Source of the DNA: Pseudohaliea rubra DSM 19751
Lineage (GTDB): Bacteria > Pseudomonadota > Gammaproteobacteria > Pseudomonadales > Halieaceae
Direction: 5' to 3'
NCBI RefSeq assembly: GCF_000764025.1
Contig: NZ_KN234754.1
Location: forward strand, 31,682-95,681
Length of the DNA: 64,000 nt
The translations under genes were made by a program, and so were the position numbers. Below are positions 1-8,256 of this stretch, one piece after another; position 1 is the stretch's first letter, and each line of letters starts with the position of its first letter. The notes under the pieces were generated by a model. The model made no database searches. It saw only the letters and a list, made by a program, of their open reading frames with translations, and was not told where the DNA came from.

Positions 1-1
1 G

Positions 2-607
2 GAAGCGGCGACGCTGCCCTGTGCAGCGCTCACCGCCTGGCGTGCGTTGTTCGTCGAGACGCGGCTGAAGCCCGGTGACTGGGTCCTGGTGCAGGGCTCC
101 GGCGGCGTCAGTATTTTTGCTCTGCAGTTTGCCCGCATGATCGGCTGCCGGGTGATCGCCACGTCCTCCTCGGACGAAAAACTCGAGCGCCTCGGTGCCC
201 TCGGCGCCGAGCACCTCATCAACTACCGCAAGGAGCCGAAGTGGGGCAAGGCGGTGGAGACACTGACGGGTGGTCGCGGCGTTGATCTGGTGGTGGAAGT
301 GGGCGGTCCTGCCACGATCGGTGAATCGGTCCGTGCTGTGGGTTTCGGCGGGTGTATTTCGATGATCGGTGTGCTGACGGGGGTCGCCGGAGAAGTGCCC
401 CTGGCGGCGATGTTCCAGAAAAACGCACGTATTGCGGGTATTACCGTCGGCAGCCAGCAGGCCCAGGCCGACATGGTGCGTGCCATTGAGGCGGCGGACC
501 TCCACCCGGTTATCGACAGCAGCTACCCACTCGAAGACCTTGCAGGTGCCTTCCGGCACCAGGAGGCGCAGGCGCACTTCGGCAAGATCTGCATCACCCC
601 GGGCTAA
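2..607 (+). CDS. Zinc-type alcohol dehydrogenase / quinone oxidoreductase family protein (5' partial)
   Basis: The reading frame is open from the first bases of the window, so the 5' end lies upstream; 201 residues are visible. The first visible residues (EAATLPCAALTAW) match the conserved segment just before the cofactor domain of MDR-family NAD(P)-dependent alcohol dehydrogenases. The Rossmann glycine motif follows (VQGSGGVSIFALQFA), then an IATSSSDEKLE segment typical of NADP-linked members. Family members are about 330-340 aa, so roughly 135 N-terminal residues, including any catalytic zinc ligands, are not visible. The substrate cannot be judged. An internal TTG at 47 would also open this frame but would cut the fold, so I reject it as the start. 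The gene ends convergently with pilU. Confidence 0.85.
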   Translation, partial: EAATLPCAALTAWRALFVETRLKPGDWVLVQGSGGVSIFALQFARMIGCRVIATSSSDEKLERLGALGAEHLINYRKEPKWGKAVETLTGGRGVDLVVEVGGPATIGESVRAVGFGGCISMIGVLTGVAGEVPLAAMFQKNARIAGITVGSQQAQADMVRAIEAADLHPVIDSSYPLEDLAGAFRHQEAQAHFGKICITPG

Positions 608-619
608 GCCCGGGTTGCC

Positions 620-639
620 CCGCCCCCACGCGGGGGCGG
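620..639. terminator. GC-rich hairpin between convergent genes
   Basis: An 8-bp perfect stem (CCGCCCCC at 620-627 with GGGGGCGG at 632-639) closes a 4-base loop. It lies 12 bp after the dehydrogenase stop and just before the pilU stop on the other strand. No T-run follows on either strand, so an intrinsic terminator is plausible but not proven. It may act in both directions. Confidence 0.45.
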
Positions 640-643
640 ACGC

Positions 644-1765
644 TCATTTGCGGTCGATCGCGTCCAGTTCGAGGTTGATGTCGTCGAAGGCCCCGCCCTT
701 GTTCAGGCGGATGTGCAGCGACACATTGTTCTTGGAGTCGGCGAACTCGATGGCGGTTTCAGCGCTGATCTTGCCTTTTTCGTAGAGTTCGATGAGCGCC
801 TGGTCGAAGGTTCGCATGTGGTACTTGCTGCCCTGGGCCATGGTGTCGCGCAGTTCAGAGAAGTCCTGCTTGGTGATCAGGTCCTGAACCCGGGGCGTAT
901 TGATCAGCACTTCCATGGCTGCACACTTGCCGCCTTCCAGGGTGGGCACGAGGCGCTGGGAGATGATAGCGCGAAGGTTCTGGGCGATGCGGATGGTCTC
1001 GCTGGCCTGGTCTTCGCTTGGAAAGAAGGTCAGCATCCGTTCCAGGGCCGCTACCGAGTGGTTGGCGTGCAGGGTGGTCAGGCACAGGTGGCCGGTATTG
1101 GCGAACTTGAGGGCATACTCCATGCTCTCTGCATCGCGGATCTCACCGAGGAGGATGACGTTCGGTGCCGAGCGCATCGCGGAGCGGATGCCTGTGCTGA
1201 AGCTCTCCGTGTCTACACCGATCTCCCGCTGCGCCACCACGGAACGCTTGTGTTCATGCAGGTATTCTATGGGGTCCTCGAGGGTGATGATGTGCCCCGC
1301 TGCGTTCGAGTTCCTGTGGTCGATCATGGCGGCCAGGGAGGTCGATTTTCCCGAGCCGGTGGCGCCGACCACCACGATCAGGCCGTTTTTTTCCATCACC
1401 AGCTCATTCAGCACCAGGGGCAGGCCAAGTTCCTCCACGCTCGGGATCTCGTTATGGACGTAGCGGAAAACCAGCGAGGTTTCTCCCCGCTGGCGGAAGG
1501 CCGCGGCGCGGAAGCGCCCGAGGTTGGGCACGCCGACGCTGAAGTCGACCTCGCCATGTTCCTCGAACTCCATGATCTTGCGATCGGAGGTCAGGGACCG
1601 GAAGATGCGGTCCACCTGCCCGGGAATCAGGCGTTCTCCGATCCAGGCAAAGCCGAAGGGCCCCTTGATGAGGATCTTCGCGCCTGAGTGGAGGTACATG
1701 TCTTCGCCCTCCTTGTTCACCATGAGGGCGAGGTAGGGGGCGATTTCGAGATCCGTATCCGACAT
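644..1765 (-). CDS. pilU: PilU-type twitching motility ATPase
   Basis: A hexameric secretion-type ATPase that assists PilT in type IV pilus retraction; it acts at the inner membrane base of the pilus. Visible motifs are Walker A GATGSGKST (about residues 134-142), the Asp box LEDPIEY, Walker B LLGEIRD and the His box TLHANHS. The N-terminal EIAPYLALMVNKEGEDMYL segment and FFPSEDQ match PilU rather than PilT. I start at ATG 1765 because AGAAGGA lies 7 bases upstream and the next residues (MSDTDLEI) match PilU starts. An in-frame GTG at 1804 would add 13 residues without support. Length of 373 aa is close to PilU (about 380). No pilT is adjacent in this window. Confidence 0.9.
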   Translation of the reverse strand: MSDTDLEIAPYLALMVNKEGEDMYLHSGAKILIKGPFGFAWIGERLIPGQVDRIFRSLTSDRKIMEFEEHGEVDFSVGVPNLGRFRAAAFRQRGETSLVFRYVHNEIPSVEELGLPLVLNELVMEKNGLIVVVGATGSGKSTSLAAMIDHRNSNAAGHIITLEDPIEYLHEHKRSVVAQREIGVDTESFSTGIRSAMRSAPNVILLGEIRDAESMEYALKFANTGHLCLTTLHANHSVAALERMLTFFPSEDQASETIRIAQNLRAIISQRLVPTLEGGKCAAMEVLINTPRVQDLITKQDFSELRDTMAQGSKYHMRTFDQALIELYEKGKISAETAIEFADSKNNVSLHIRLNKGGAFDDINLELDAIDRK

Positions 1766-1829
1766 CCACTGATCCTTCTCAAGACTCTTGAAGGAGTATC
1801 GCACCGGCAGCAGGCAGGGAAAAGCGCCC

Positions 1830-1858
1830 TTGTACTATCCGGGCTCAGCGGAAATAAT
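1830..1858 (+). promoter_or_regulatory. Putative promoter of the tRNA-Arg gene
   Basis: A -35-like TTGTAC (1830-1835) and a -10-like AATAAT (1853-1858) are separated by exactly 17 bases, and the tRNA begins 9 bases after the -10 box. The -10 box differs from consensus at one base; the -35 matches only TTG. A GC-rich stretch follows the -10, as in stringently controlled tRNA promoters. The position is the best support. Confidence 0.45.
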
Positions 1859-1867
1859 CTGCGCTTT

Positions 1868-1944
1868 CCGCCTGTAGCTCAGCAGGATAGAGCAGCCGCC
1901 TCCTAAGCGGCAGGTCGCCCGTTCGAATCGGGCCAGGCGGACCA
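1868..1944 (+). tRNA. tRNA-Arg (anticodon CCT)
   Basis: A full cloverleaf can be folded. The acceptor stem CCGCCTG (1868-1874) pairs perfectly with CAGGCGG (1934-1940). The D-stem is GCTC/GAGC. The anticodon stem is GCCGC/GCGGC with loop CTCCTAA, giving anticodon CCT. The T-stem is GCCCG/CGGGC with loop TTCGAAT. Discriminator A1941 and an encoded CCA (1942-1944) follow. It reads AGG codons. The moxR-like gene starts only 16 bases downstream, with its ribosome binding site almost touching the tRNA 3' end. Confidence 0.97.
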
Positions 1945-1960
1945 ATTGAGGTTTCCCGTC

Positions 1961-2941
1961 ATGGACGCAGCGGTTTTCGATGCAATCCAGGGGTTGCGCG
2001 CCCGGGTCGGGCGCTCCGTGCTCGGCCAGGAGGCGCTGGTAGAGCGGCTGGTGATCAGCCTCCTCGCCAACGGCAACTGCCTCCTCGAGGGTCTGCCCGG
2101 CCTTGCCAAGACCCGCGCCGTGAAGGCCCTGGCCCGGGCGCTGGCGGTGGATTTTTCCCGGCTGCAGTTCACCCCTGATCTTCTCCCCGCGGACGTCACC
2201 GGCACGGAAATCCTGCACGCAGGGGAGGGCGCTACGGGCTTTCGCTTCGACCCGGGCCCGGTCTTCGCCAACATAGTACTCGTTGATGAGGTGAATCGTG
2301 CGCCTGCCAAAGTGCAGTCGGCGCTGCTTGAGGTGATGGAGGAGCGGCAGGTAACCGTGGCCGGCACCACTCACTCCCTGCCGCGGCTTTTCATGGTGCT
2401 CGCGACGCAGAATCCCATAGAACAGGAAGGCACTTATCCGTTGCCAGAGGCGCAGCTTGACCGGTTTCTCATGCATCTTTATGTCGACTACCCGGACCGC
2501 AAGGCGGAGGTCGCGATCCTTCGGCTGGTGCGCGGCGAGGAGGATCGCACGGTGGCCGAGGCAGGAGACGCGGACCCGCCGGTGGATCCGGCGGTCGTCT
2601 TCGCGGCCCGTCGCGAAATTGCCGCGGTAACTGTCAGTGAGCTGGTGGAGCGCTATATCGTGGACCTCGTCGCCGGGACCCGCGCGCCGGGGGCGCTCGA
2701 CGCGGAGCTCGCCCGCTGGCTGCACGTGGGCGCGAGCCCCCGGGGCGGCCTTGCCCTTGACCGCTGCGCCCGGGTGCGGGCCTGGCTGGACCGCCGGGAT
2801 CATGTGCTGCCCGAGGACGTGCGTGCTTCGGCGCACGACTGCCTGCGTCACCGGCTCATACTCAGCTACGACGCCGAGGCCGAGGGCGTTTCCGCCGACG
2901 CCATCATCGACCGTCTGCTGGCCACTGTGGCCGTGGGTTGA
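1961..2941 (+). CDS. MoxR-family AAA+ ATPase
   Basis: An AAA+ ATPase of the MoxR group, thought to act as a chaperone with VWA-domain partners. Walker A is the MoxR variant GLPGLAKT (residues 44-51), Walker B is VLVDEVNRAP (about 108-117), followed by LLEVMEERQVT and the sensor segment ATQNPIEQEGTYPLPEAQLDRF. Start ATG 1961 has TTGAGG 9 bases upstream; an in-frame TTG at 1946 overlaps that site. It heads a seven-gene cluster reading DUF58, DUF4381, VWA, VWA, TPR and BatD-like, which is the Bat (aerotolerance) arrangement. It may be co-transcribed with the tRNA immediately upstream. Length 326 aa is normal. Confidence 0.93.
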   Translation: MDAAVFDAIQGLRARVGRSVLGQEALVERLVISLLANGNCLLEGLPGLAKTRAVKALARALAVDFSRLQFTPDLLPADVTGTEILHAGEGATGFRFDPGPVFANIVLVDEVNRAPAKVQSALLEVMEERQVTVAGTTHSLPRLFMVLATQNPIEQEGTYPLPEAQLDRFLMHLYVDYPDRKAEVAILRLVRGEEDRTVAEAGDADPPVDPAVVFAARREIAAVTVSELVERYIVDLVAGTRAPGALDAELARWLHVGASPRGGLALDRCARVRAWLDRRDHVLPEDVRASAHDCLRHRLILSYDAEAEGVSADAIIDRLLATVAVG

Positions 2942-2954
2942 GAGGGCCTCGCCG

Positions 2955-3923
2955 GTGCCCGCGTTCACGCGCCTGCGGCCTCGGCACGGGGGGCCGGTGG
3001 CGGACCCGCGGGTTTTCCCGGACCTCGATGCGCTGGTGCGCTTGCAGGTTGCGAGCGGCTTCAGCTTCCGCGCCAGCCAGCCACGACACAGTGTTCTGCG
3101 CGGGCGCCACGGCTCCCGCTTGCGCGGCCGCGGCCTCAACTTCGAGGAGCTGCGGGGTTACCAGCCCGGCGATGATCTCCGCCATGTTGACTGGCGGGCG
3201 AGCGCCCGCCGGGGCGAGGCGCAGGTGCGGGTCTACACGGAGGAGCGGGACCGCAGTACCTGGCTGCTCGTGAATCTCGCCCAGGGCATGTTCTTCGGCA
3301 GTGCGCACTCCACCAAGGCCGTGGCCGCAGCTGAATTCGCGGCCCTGGCGGCCTGGCGCAGCCTGGCGTCCGGGGACCGGGTCGGCGCCATCCTTTTCGA
3401 CGAGGAGCAACTGCAGGTATACCGGCCGCTGCGCACCCACGCTCAGGTTGTGCGTATCCTGGACGCCATCGTTGCCCTGGGCCGCAGCCTGCGCCCCGGA
3501 CGCGCCCCGGGGCAGCCGCGGCTCAACGATGCCCTGGAGCGGGTGCTGCGCTTTGCCCGTCATGACGCGCTGGTGCTGCTCATCGGTGATGGCGCCGGCG
3601 TCGGCAAGGACACAGTGCCCCTGGTCAGCCGCCTGTCCCGGCACAACGACTGCATCGCCGGACTGGTCTACGACCCCATGGAGCGGGACCTGCCCGACGC
3701 GGGACCACTGCGCGCGACCGATGGCACGGCTGACTGGCACTTCGATTCCGGTGCTGGGGCACTGCGCCGAGCCTTCCGGGAGGATTTCGAGCGCCGCGAG
3801 CTGGCCCTTACGCAGCTCTCCCGGAGGCGCGAGCTTGCGCTGCTGCCGGTACATACTGCCCTGCCGGTCGCCGGGCAGCTCGCCCGCCTGCTCGGTGCAC
3901 GCGCCACGGGGCCGGGCGCATGA
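2955..3923 (+). CDS. DUF58 domain protein (Bat operon)
   Basis: DUF58 proteins lie next to MoxR ATPases and carry a VWA-like fold. The family signature is clear: GRGLNFEELRGYQPGDDLRHVDW followed by RASAR (about residues 57-84). I start at GTG 2955, 13 bases after the moxR stop, because AGAGGG lies 8 bases upstream. The open frame extends further up inside moxR but that part is shadow. The product is 322 aa and, unlike some DUF58 proteins, has no clear N-terminal membrane segments, so it is probably cytoplasmic or peripheral. It overlaps the next gene by 4 bases (ATGA), which implies translational coupling. Confidence 0.85.
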   Translation: MPAFTRLRPRHGGPVADPRVFPDLDALVRLQVASGFSFRASQPRHSVLRGRHGSRLRGRGLNFEELRGYQPGDDLRHVDWRASARRGEAQVRVYTEERDRSTWLLVNLAQGMFFGSAHSTKAVAAAEFAALAAWRSLASGDRVGAILFDEEQLQVYRPLRTHAQVVRILDAIVALGRSLRPGRAPGQPRLNDALERVLRFARHDALVLLIGDGAGVGKDTVPLVSRLSRHNDCIAGLVYDPMERDLPDAGPLRATDGTADWHFDSGAGALRRAFREDFERRELALTQLSRRRELALLPVHTALPVAGQLARLLGARATGPGA

Positions 3924-4405
3924 GCGATCCGCTCGACCCCGGCAGCCTCGTCGGGCTGGTGGACATTGTCGAAGCGCCCGCACTGCCTCTCTGGTGGCCC
4001 CTGCCGCCCCTGGTCTGGATGCTTCTCGCGCTGCTGGCCGCCGCCGCCGTTGCCTGGCTGTGGCGCTTCCAGCGCTGCTGGCACGGGGATCGCTATCGTC
4101 GCGAGGCAGTGGCCGGCCTTGCCGGCGCCAGCGCGGATCCTGCCGAACGGCTGCGCCAGGCGCGGATGCAGCTCAAGCGTGCCGCCATTACCGCCTACGG
4201 CCGCGAGGGCGTGGCGCCGCTCGACGGTGCCCCTTGGTGGACTTTTCTCGACGAACGTTGCGCCGGCAGCGCCTTCGCGAAGGGTCCGGGGGCGGCGGCG
4301 GATCGTGCCCTTGCCCGAGGCTGCGCCCCGGGGGCCGGCGAGCTGGAGGCCTTCGAGGCAGCCACCGTGCACTGGTTGCGCTCGCACCGCCGTGAGGGCC
4401 CCTAG
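3920..4405 (+). CDS. DUF4381 membrane protein (Bat operon)
   Basis: A 161-aa protein with a short N-terminal segment (SDPLDPGSLVGLVDIVEAP), one strong transmembrane helix at about residues 29-47 (LVWMLLALLAAAAVAWLW), and a basic cytoplasmic part containing AAITAYGREGVAPLDGAPWWTFLD. This layout and the position between DUF58 and the first VWA protein are those of DUF4381. Its biochemical role is unknown; a scaffold or anchor in the MoxR-VWA complex is an inference. The start overlaps the DUF58 stop by 4 bases. Confidence 0.8.
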   Translation: MSDPLDPGSLVGLVDIVEAPALPLWWPLPPLVWMLLALLAAAAVAWLWRFQRCWHGDRYRREAVAGLAGASADPAERLRQARMQLKRAAITAYGREGVAPLDGAPWWTFLDERCAGSAFAKGPGAAADRALARGCAPGAGELEAFEAATVHWLRSHRREGP

Positions 4406-4407
4406 CG

Positions 4408-5376
4408 GTGCTTGTGCTCGACCTGCCCTGGGCCCTTCTCCTGCTGCCGCTGCCGTGGCTCCTACGCCGCCTCCTGCCGCCCACCGGCGGCGGCCCGGCT
4501 GCGCTGCAGGTGCCTTTCCTCGATCGGCTACGGCGCCTAGATCGCGGCCGGGGTGCTGTGCTGCCGGAAGAGAGCAGACGCGACGTGCTGCTGCCGGCGC
4601 TGGCCTGGATATCGCTCGTGCTCGCCGCCGCCGGTCCGGTCCGCCTCGAAGACCCGGTCACCGTAGAGGCCCCGGCGCGGGACCTGCTCCTCGCTGTCGA
4701 CCTGTCGGGCTCCATGGCGACCGAGGATTTCAACGATGGTGCAGGCGCGCCGGCGAGCCGCCTCACGGTGGTCCGGGAACTTCTCGCTGCGTTTCTTGAG
4801 CGCCGTGATGGCGACCGCATCGGGTTGATCCTGTTCGGCTCGGCGCCCTTCGTGCAGCTGCCTTTCACCCGCGACCGCGCCGTCATGGAGAGTATGCTCG
4901 ACGAGATGGTGGTCGGCATGGCTGGCCCGCGGACGATGCTCGGTGATGCGCTGGGGCTGGCGGCGAAGGTTTTTGAGGAGAGTGAGCTCGGGGAGCGGGT
5001 GCTTATCCTGCTCACAGACGGCAATGATACCGGGAGCCGCGTCGCACCCCGGGAAGCCGCACGGCTCTGTGCCGACCGGGACATCCGCGTGTTCACCATT
5101 GGCGCCGGTGACCCGGCTGCGGTCGGGGAGGAGTCCCTGGACGAGGCGACGCTGGCCGCGGTGGCCGAAACCACCGGCGGGGCCTATTTCCGGGCCGGGG
5201 ACCGGGCGGAACTCGAGGCTGTCTACACCACCATCGATCGCCAGGTCCCGCGGGCCGTGGCCGTTACCCGCTACCGGCCCCGGCAGCCGCTATTTATCCT
5301 GCCCCTTGCGGTCGCCTGGCTGTGCATGCTGGCGCTTTATCCGTGGCGCCCTGGCCGAGGAGGGCGCCATGGCTGA
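4408..5376 (+). CDS. VWA-domain membrane protein, BatA-like
   Basis: A 322-aa inner-membrane protein with a von Willebrand A domain between an N-terminal hydrophobic hairpin (about residues 5-25 and 62-80) and a C-terminal helix near residue 300. The MIDAS metal site is intact: DLSGS places D98, S100 and S102, with a downstream LLTDGNDTGS segment. BatA-type proteins belong to the Bacteroides aerotolerance cluster and are thought to be clients or partners of MoxR. The start is GTG 4408, two bases after the previous stop, in line with tight operon spacing. It overlaps the next gene by 8 bases. Confidence 0.85.
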   Translation: MLVLDLPWALLLLPLPWLLRRLLPPTGGGPAALQVPFLDRLRRLDRGRGAVLPEESRRDVLLPALAWISLVLAAAGPVRLEDPVTVEAPARDLLLAVDLSGSMATEDFNDGAGAPASRLTVVRELLAAFLERRDGDRIGLILFGSAPFVQLPFTRDRAVMESMLDEMVVGMAGPRTMLGDALGLAAKVFEESELGERVLILLTDGNDTGSRVAPREAARLCADRDIRVFTIGAGDPAAVGEESLDEATLAAVAETTGGAYFRAGDRAELEAVYTTIDRQVPRAVAVTRYRPRQPLFILPLAVAWLCMLALYPWRPGRGGRHG

Positions 5377-6289
5377 GGCGCTGGCCGCGTTCCATTTTCA
5401 GCGGCCTCTGTGGCTGCTTGCGCTGCTCCTGCCGCTGCTCGGCGCCTGGTGCCTGCGCCGGCAGCGCTCCGGCTGGGCGTCCGTGGTGGCGCCCCATCTT
5501 CTGGTCGCGCTGCAGGTCTCGCGGCAGCCGCGCCGCCGTCTCCTGCGCCCGCGTGCCAGCTGGCTGCTGGCGCTGCTGCTTATGCCCCTGGCCCTGGCCG
5601 GGCCCAGCTGGCAGCGTGAGCCATTGCCGCTCGGTGCGCCCGGGGAGGTGCTGGTGGTGGCGCTGCACGTCGGCGACAGCATGCTCGCCGACGACATTGC
5701 GCCGAGCCGGCTGGACCGTGCGGTGACCAAGCTCCGGGACCTGCTTGAGGCGGTTCCGGAACAGCGCGTGGGGCTCGTTGCGTACGCGGGTTCGGCGCAC
5801 ACGGTCATGCCACCAACGGCGGATCACGGGCTGCTGCTGGAATACGCCGGGGCTCTGGCGCCGGAGCTCATGCCCCGGCCGGGCAACGATCCCGTTGCGG
5901 CATTGACCACCGCCGCACGGCTTGCCCGGGGTGCCGGCGGACGCGGCCGGCTGCTCCTGGTCAGTGACAGCCTGCCCGAGGTCGACGCTCCGGCGCTGTC
6001 CTTTACCGTGCTGGCGATGGTGCCCAGCGCGGCGCGCGGCGGATACCCCGGCGGCGATGGCGAGTACCGCGCTATCGGGCAAGCTGCAGACACCCTCGGG
6101 GCGCCTGTGGTCGCGGTCACCATCGATGACACTGACGTGGCGGCTCTTGCGCGCCGGCTCTACGGTAACGGCGGCGGCCCCCGGGGCGAGGGCGAACGCT
6201 GGGCCGATGGCGGGCGCTACCTGCTGCTGCCGCTCCTGCTGCTGGTGGCCGGCTGGCTGCGCCGCGGCTGGTCTCTGGAGGCGGACTGA
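5369..6289 (+). CDS. VWA-domain membrane protein, BatB-like, with degenerate MIDAS
   Basis: A 306-aa membrane-anchored VWA protein: N-terminal hydrophobic segments (WLLALLLPLLGAWCL and LLALLLMPLALAGP), a VWA domain and a C-terminal helix. The domain aligns with BatB (LADDIAPSRLDRA, AYAGSAHTVMPPT), but the MIDAS motif normally read as DxSxS is HVGDS, so the Asp is H100 and the first Ser is G102; only S104 remains. Metal binding is therefore doubtful. The ATG at 5369 overlaps the BatA-like stop by 8 bases and starts a residue run (MAEALAAFHFQRPLWLL) typical of BatB N-termini. The next gene follows through a TGATG junction. Confidence 0.82.
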   Translation: MAEALAAFHFQRPLWLLALLLPLLGAWCLRRQRSGWASVVAPHLLVALQVSRQPRRRLLRPRASWLLALLLMPLALAGPSWQREPLPLGAPGEVLVVALHVGDSMLADDIAPSRLDRAVTKLRDLLEAVPEQRVGLVAYAGSAHTVMPPTADHGLLLEYAGALAPELMPRPGNDPVAALTTAARLARGAGGRGRLLLVSDSLPEVDAPALSFTVLAMVPSAARGGYPGGDGEYRAIGQAADTLGAPVVAVTIDDTDVAALARRLYGNGGGPRGEGERWADGGRYLLLPLLLLVAGWLRRGWSLEAD

Positions 6290-6909
6290 TGGCGCGCCGT
6301 GCCGGGCTTGTCGCGCTGCTGTTGGCTCTCGCTGCCAGCCTTGGCCCGGACGACCCCAGGGACTGGCTGGCCAGCCCCGCCCAGCAGGCCCAGCGGCTCT
6401 ATGACGCAGATCGCTACGAGGCCGCGGCGGGGCGTTTTGCCGATCCCCTCCGCCGCGGCAACGCCTGGTACCGCGCCGGCGCCTTTGAGCGTGCGGCCGG
6501 GGCTTACGCCCTGGCTCCGGGCCCGGAGGGCCTGTTCAACCGCGGCAACGCGCTTCTGATGCAGGGCGACTATACCGGCGCCATCGCGAGCTACGACGAG
6601 GCCCTAAGCCGGGTGCCCGGCTGGGCGGCGCCGGTAACCAATCGCGCCATCGCCGCGGCCCGTCGGGCGCGGCTGGCCGCGGCGGGGCAAGAGCGGAGCG
6701 AAGTGTCTGAAATCGGCGCTGACGGAGTGGTGCTCGATGCCGAGGCCGGCGCCGAGCCTGGCGGTGAGGCGACGGTAGACGACGTCGGGTCCGATGATGA
6801 GGCGCTCCGGGCGCTCTGGTTGCGTCGGGTGAGTACCCATCCCGGGGACTTCCTGGCGCTGCGTTTCGCTGCCCAGCTGGCTGCTGCGGATGGAGTGGAC
6901 GCACCGTGA
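6289..6909 (+). CDS. TPR protein, BatC-like
   Basis: A 206-aa protein with an N-terminal signal-like hydrophobic stretch (residues 5-18) and tetratricopeptide repeats over about residues 30-125 (AQRLYDADRYEAAAGRF, GNAWYRAGAFERAAGAYAL, GNALLMQGDYTGAIASYDEALSRVP). The C-terminal half is acidic and then ends with a short helical segment. Position after two VWA proteins and before a BatD-like protein identifies it as the BatC component. Many relatives are VWA-TPR fusions; here the two parts are separate genes joined by a one-base TGATG overlap, so their translation is probably coupled. The role is likely protein-protein scaffolding at the outer face of the inner membrane. Confidence 0.78.
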   Translation: MARRAGLVALLLALAASLGPDDPRDWLASPAQQAQRLYDADRYEAAAGRFADPLRRGNAWYRAGAFERAAGAYALAPGPEGLFNRGNALLMQGDYTGAIASYDEALSRVPGWAAPVTNRAIAAARRARLAAAGQERSEVSEIGADGVVLDAEAGAEPGGEATVDDVGSDDEALRALWLRRVSTHPGDFLALRFAAQLAAADGVDAP

Positions 6910-8108
6910 ACAGCCTGCGCCGTCTGCTCGCCATCGGTTGGGTCCTGACGCTTGCAACGGGCGCGTTCAGCGAACCCGCTGTCGAGGCGACGGTAAGCAG
7001 CCGCCTTGTCGCCGCGGCGCCGGTGCTGCCGGGGGAGCGGGTTACCTACGAGGTGGAGGTCCTGAGCAATGCGCTCAGCTTCGAGGGTTTACGGGTAGTG
7101 CCGCCGGCGGTGACCGGGGGGCTGCTGCTCAGTGATGCGGCAAGCACCCTCAGGGGTACCCGGCGCGTGGGCGGAAAAAGCCTCCAATACGTGAGCTACC
7201 GATTCCCGGTTTATCCCCGGCGGCCGGGAAAGTTGTGGATCGCGCCGACGACGGTGAGCTTCACCGCGTCTCTGGGCTACGGGCAGCCCAGCCGCGCTTT
7301 CCACCTGGAGACCGCCGGCCAGACGCTGGCCGTGGCGACATTGCCGGAGACGCTGCCGCTCGCTGCGGCGGGGCTCAGTGTCAGCGCGACTCTCGATCCG
7401 GCGGGGGAGGCCGTGCGGGTTGGCGATGCGCGCACGCTTACGATTACCCGGCGCCTCGAGGACGCGCCGGCGCTGCTCCTGGATCCGCTCACGCTGCCTC
7501 AGCTGTCCGGCGTTGCTGTCTATCCCGGGATTCCTGAGCTTATCGCCGAGAGCGCCCGGGGCCGGCTCACCGGCGTGCGCCGGGATCGCTTCACGCTGGT
7601 GTTCGAGGCTGCCGGGAGCGCCGAGCTACCAGCTCTTCGTTTTCCCTGGTGGGACCTTGAGACAGGCGCGTTCCGGACCGAGACGCTGCCGGCTTTCCGC
7701 TTCAAGATCAGCGGCGCCGTCCCGGCTGTGTCGGCGGAGAAGGATGGCGGTGCCCGGTGGATGCGTGGGGTGACGGTCGTTCTTGCTCTCGTCTTGCTAA
7801 TGGCTGCGCTACTGGTCGCCGTGCGACGCCGGGGTGCAGGGGACGAGCCGCGGCGGCGCCTGGCAACGCTCCGGCGCGCGGCGCGGCGCAACGATCCCCG
7901 TGCTGCGCACATCGCTTTTCTTCGCTGGTGGGCGGGCGTGGGCGGGACGCCGGCCGGCGCTCTGGCGGTGGCCCTGCGGGAGCTTGAGGAGGCGCTGGTG
8001 GCGGGTCGCGCCTGGGATGGCCGGGCCCTGCGTCGGGCCCTGCGCGAGCATCGACGCCAGACCCGCCGCCGGGTGCCGGCGCTGGCGCCGCTCAATCCCG
8101 GGGATTGA
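6906..8108 (+). CDS. BatD-like membrane protein
   Basis: A 400-aa protein with a signal peptide (residues 1-22, cleavage near AFSEP), beta-rich periplasmic domains (VSSRLVAAAPVLPGERVTYEVEVL; PVYPRRPGKLWIAPTTV), one transmembrane helix at about 287-305 (GVTVVLALVLLMAALLVAV) and a basic cytoplasmic tail. This is the BatD plan, and it closes the Bat cluster. The start GTG 6906 overlaps the TPR gene by 4 bases. It is shorter than many BatD proteins. By analogy it may present the complex to periplasmic partners; no substrate can be read from the sequence. Confidence 0.78.
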   Translation: MNSLRRLLAIGWVLTLATGAFSEPAVEATVSSRLVAAAPVLPGERVTYEVEVLSNALSFEGLRVVPPAVTGGLLLSDAASTLRGTRRVGGKSLQYVSYRFPVYPRRPGKLWIAPTTVSFTASLGYGQPSRAFHLETAGQTLAVATLPETLPLAAAGLSVSATLDPAGEAVRVGDARTLTITRRLEDAPALLLDPLTLPQLSGVAVYPGIPELIAESARGRLTGVRRDRFTLVFEAAGSAELPALRFPWWDLETGAFRTETLPAFRFKISGAVPAVSAEKDGGARWMRGVTVVLALVLLMAALLVAVRRRGAGDEPRRRLATLRRAARRNDPRAAHIAFLRWWAGVGGTPAGALAVALRELEEALVAGRAWDGRALRRALREHRRQTRRRVPALAPLNPGD

Positions 8109-8256
8109 CTCCACGGAGGGGCCGCCGGCGGCGGGTGGTGACGAGTTGTGACAGGATGCGTCGATCGCTGCCATCGTCTTGCATTTGCCGGGGTTGCGCT
8201 GCACGATCGGGGCTCTGGTCGCCAGCGGGGCGGCCGGATGCGCCCTGGAAGCTGTA

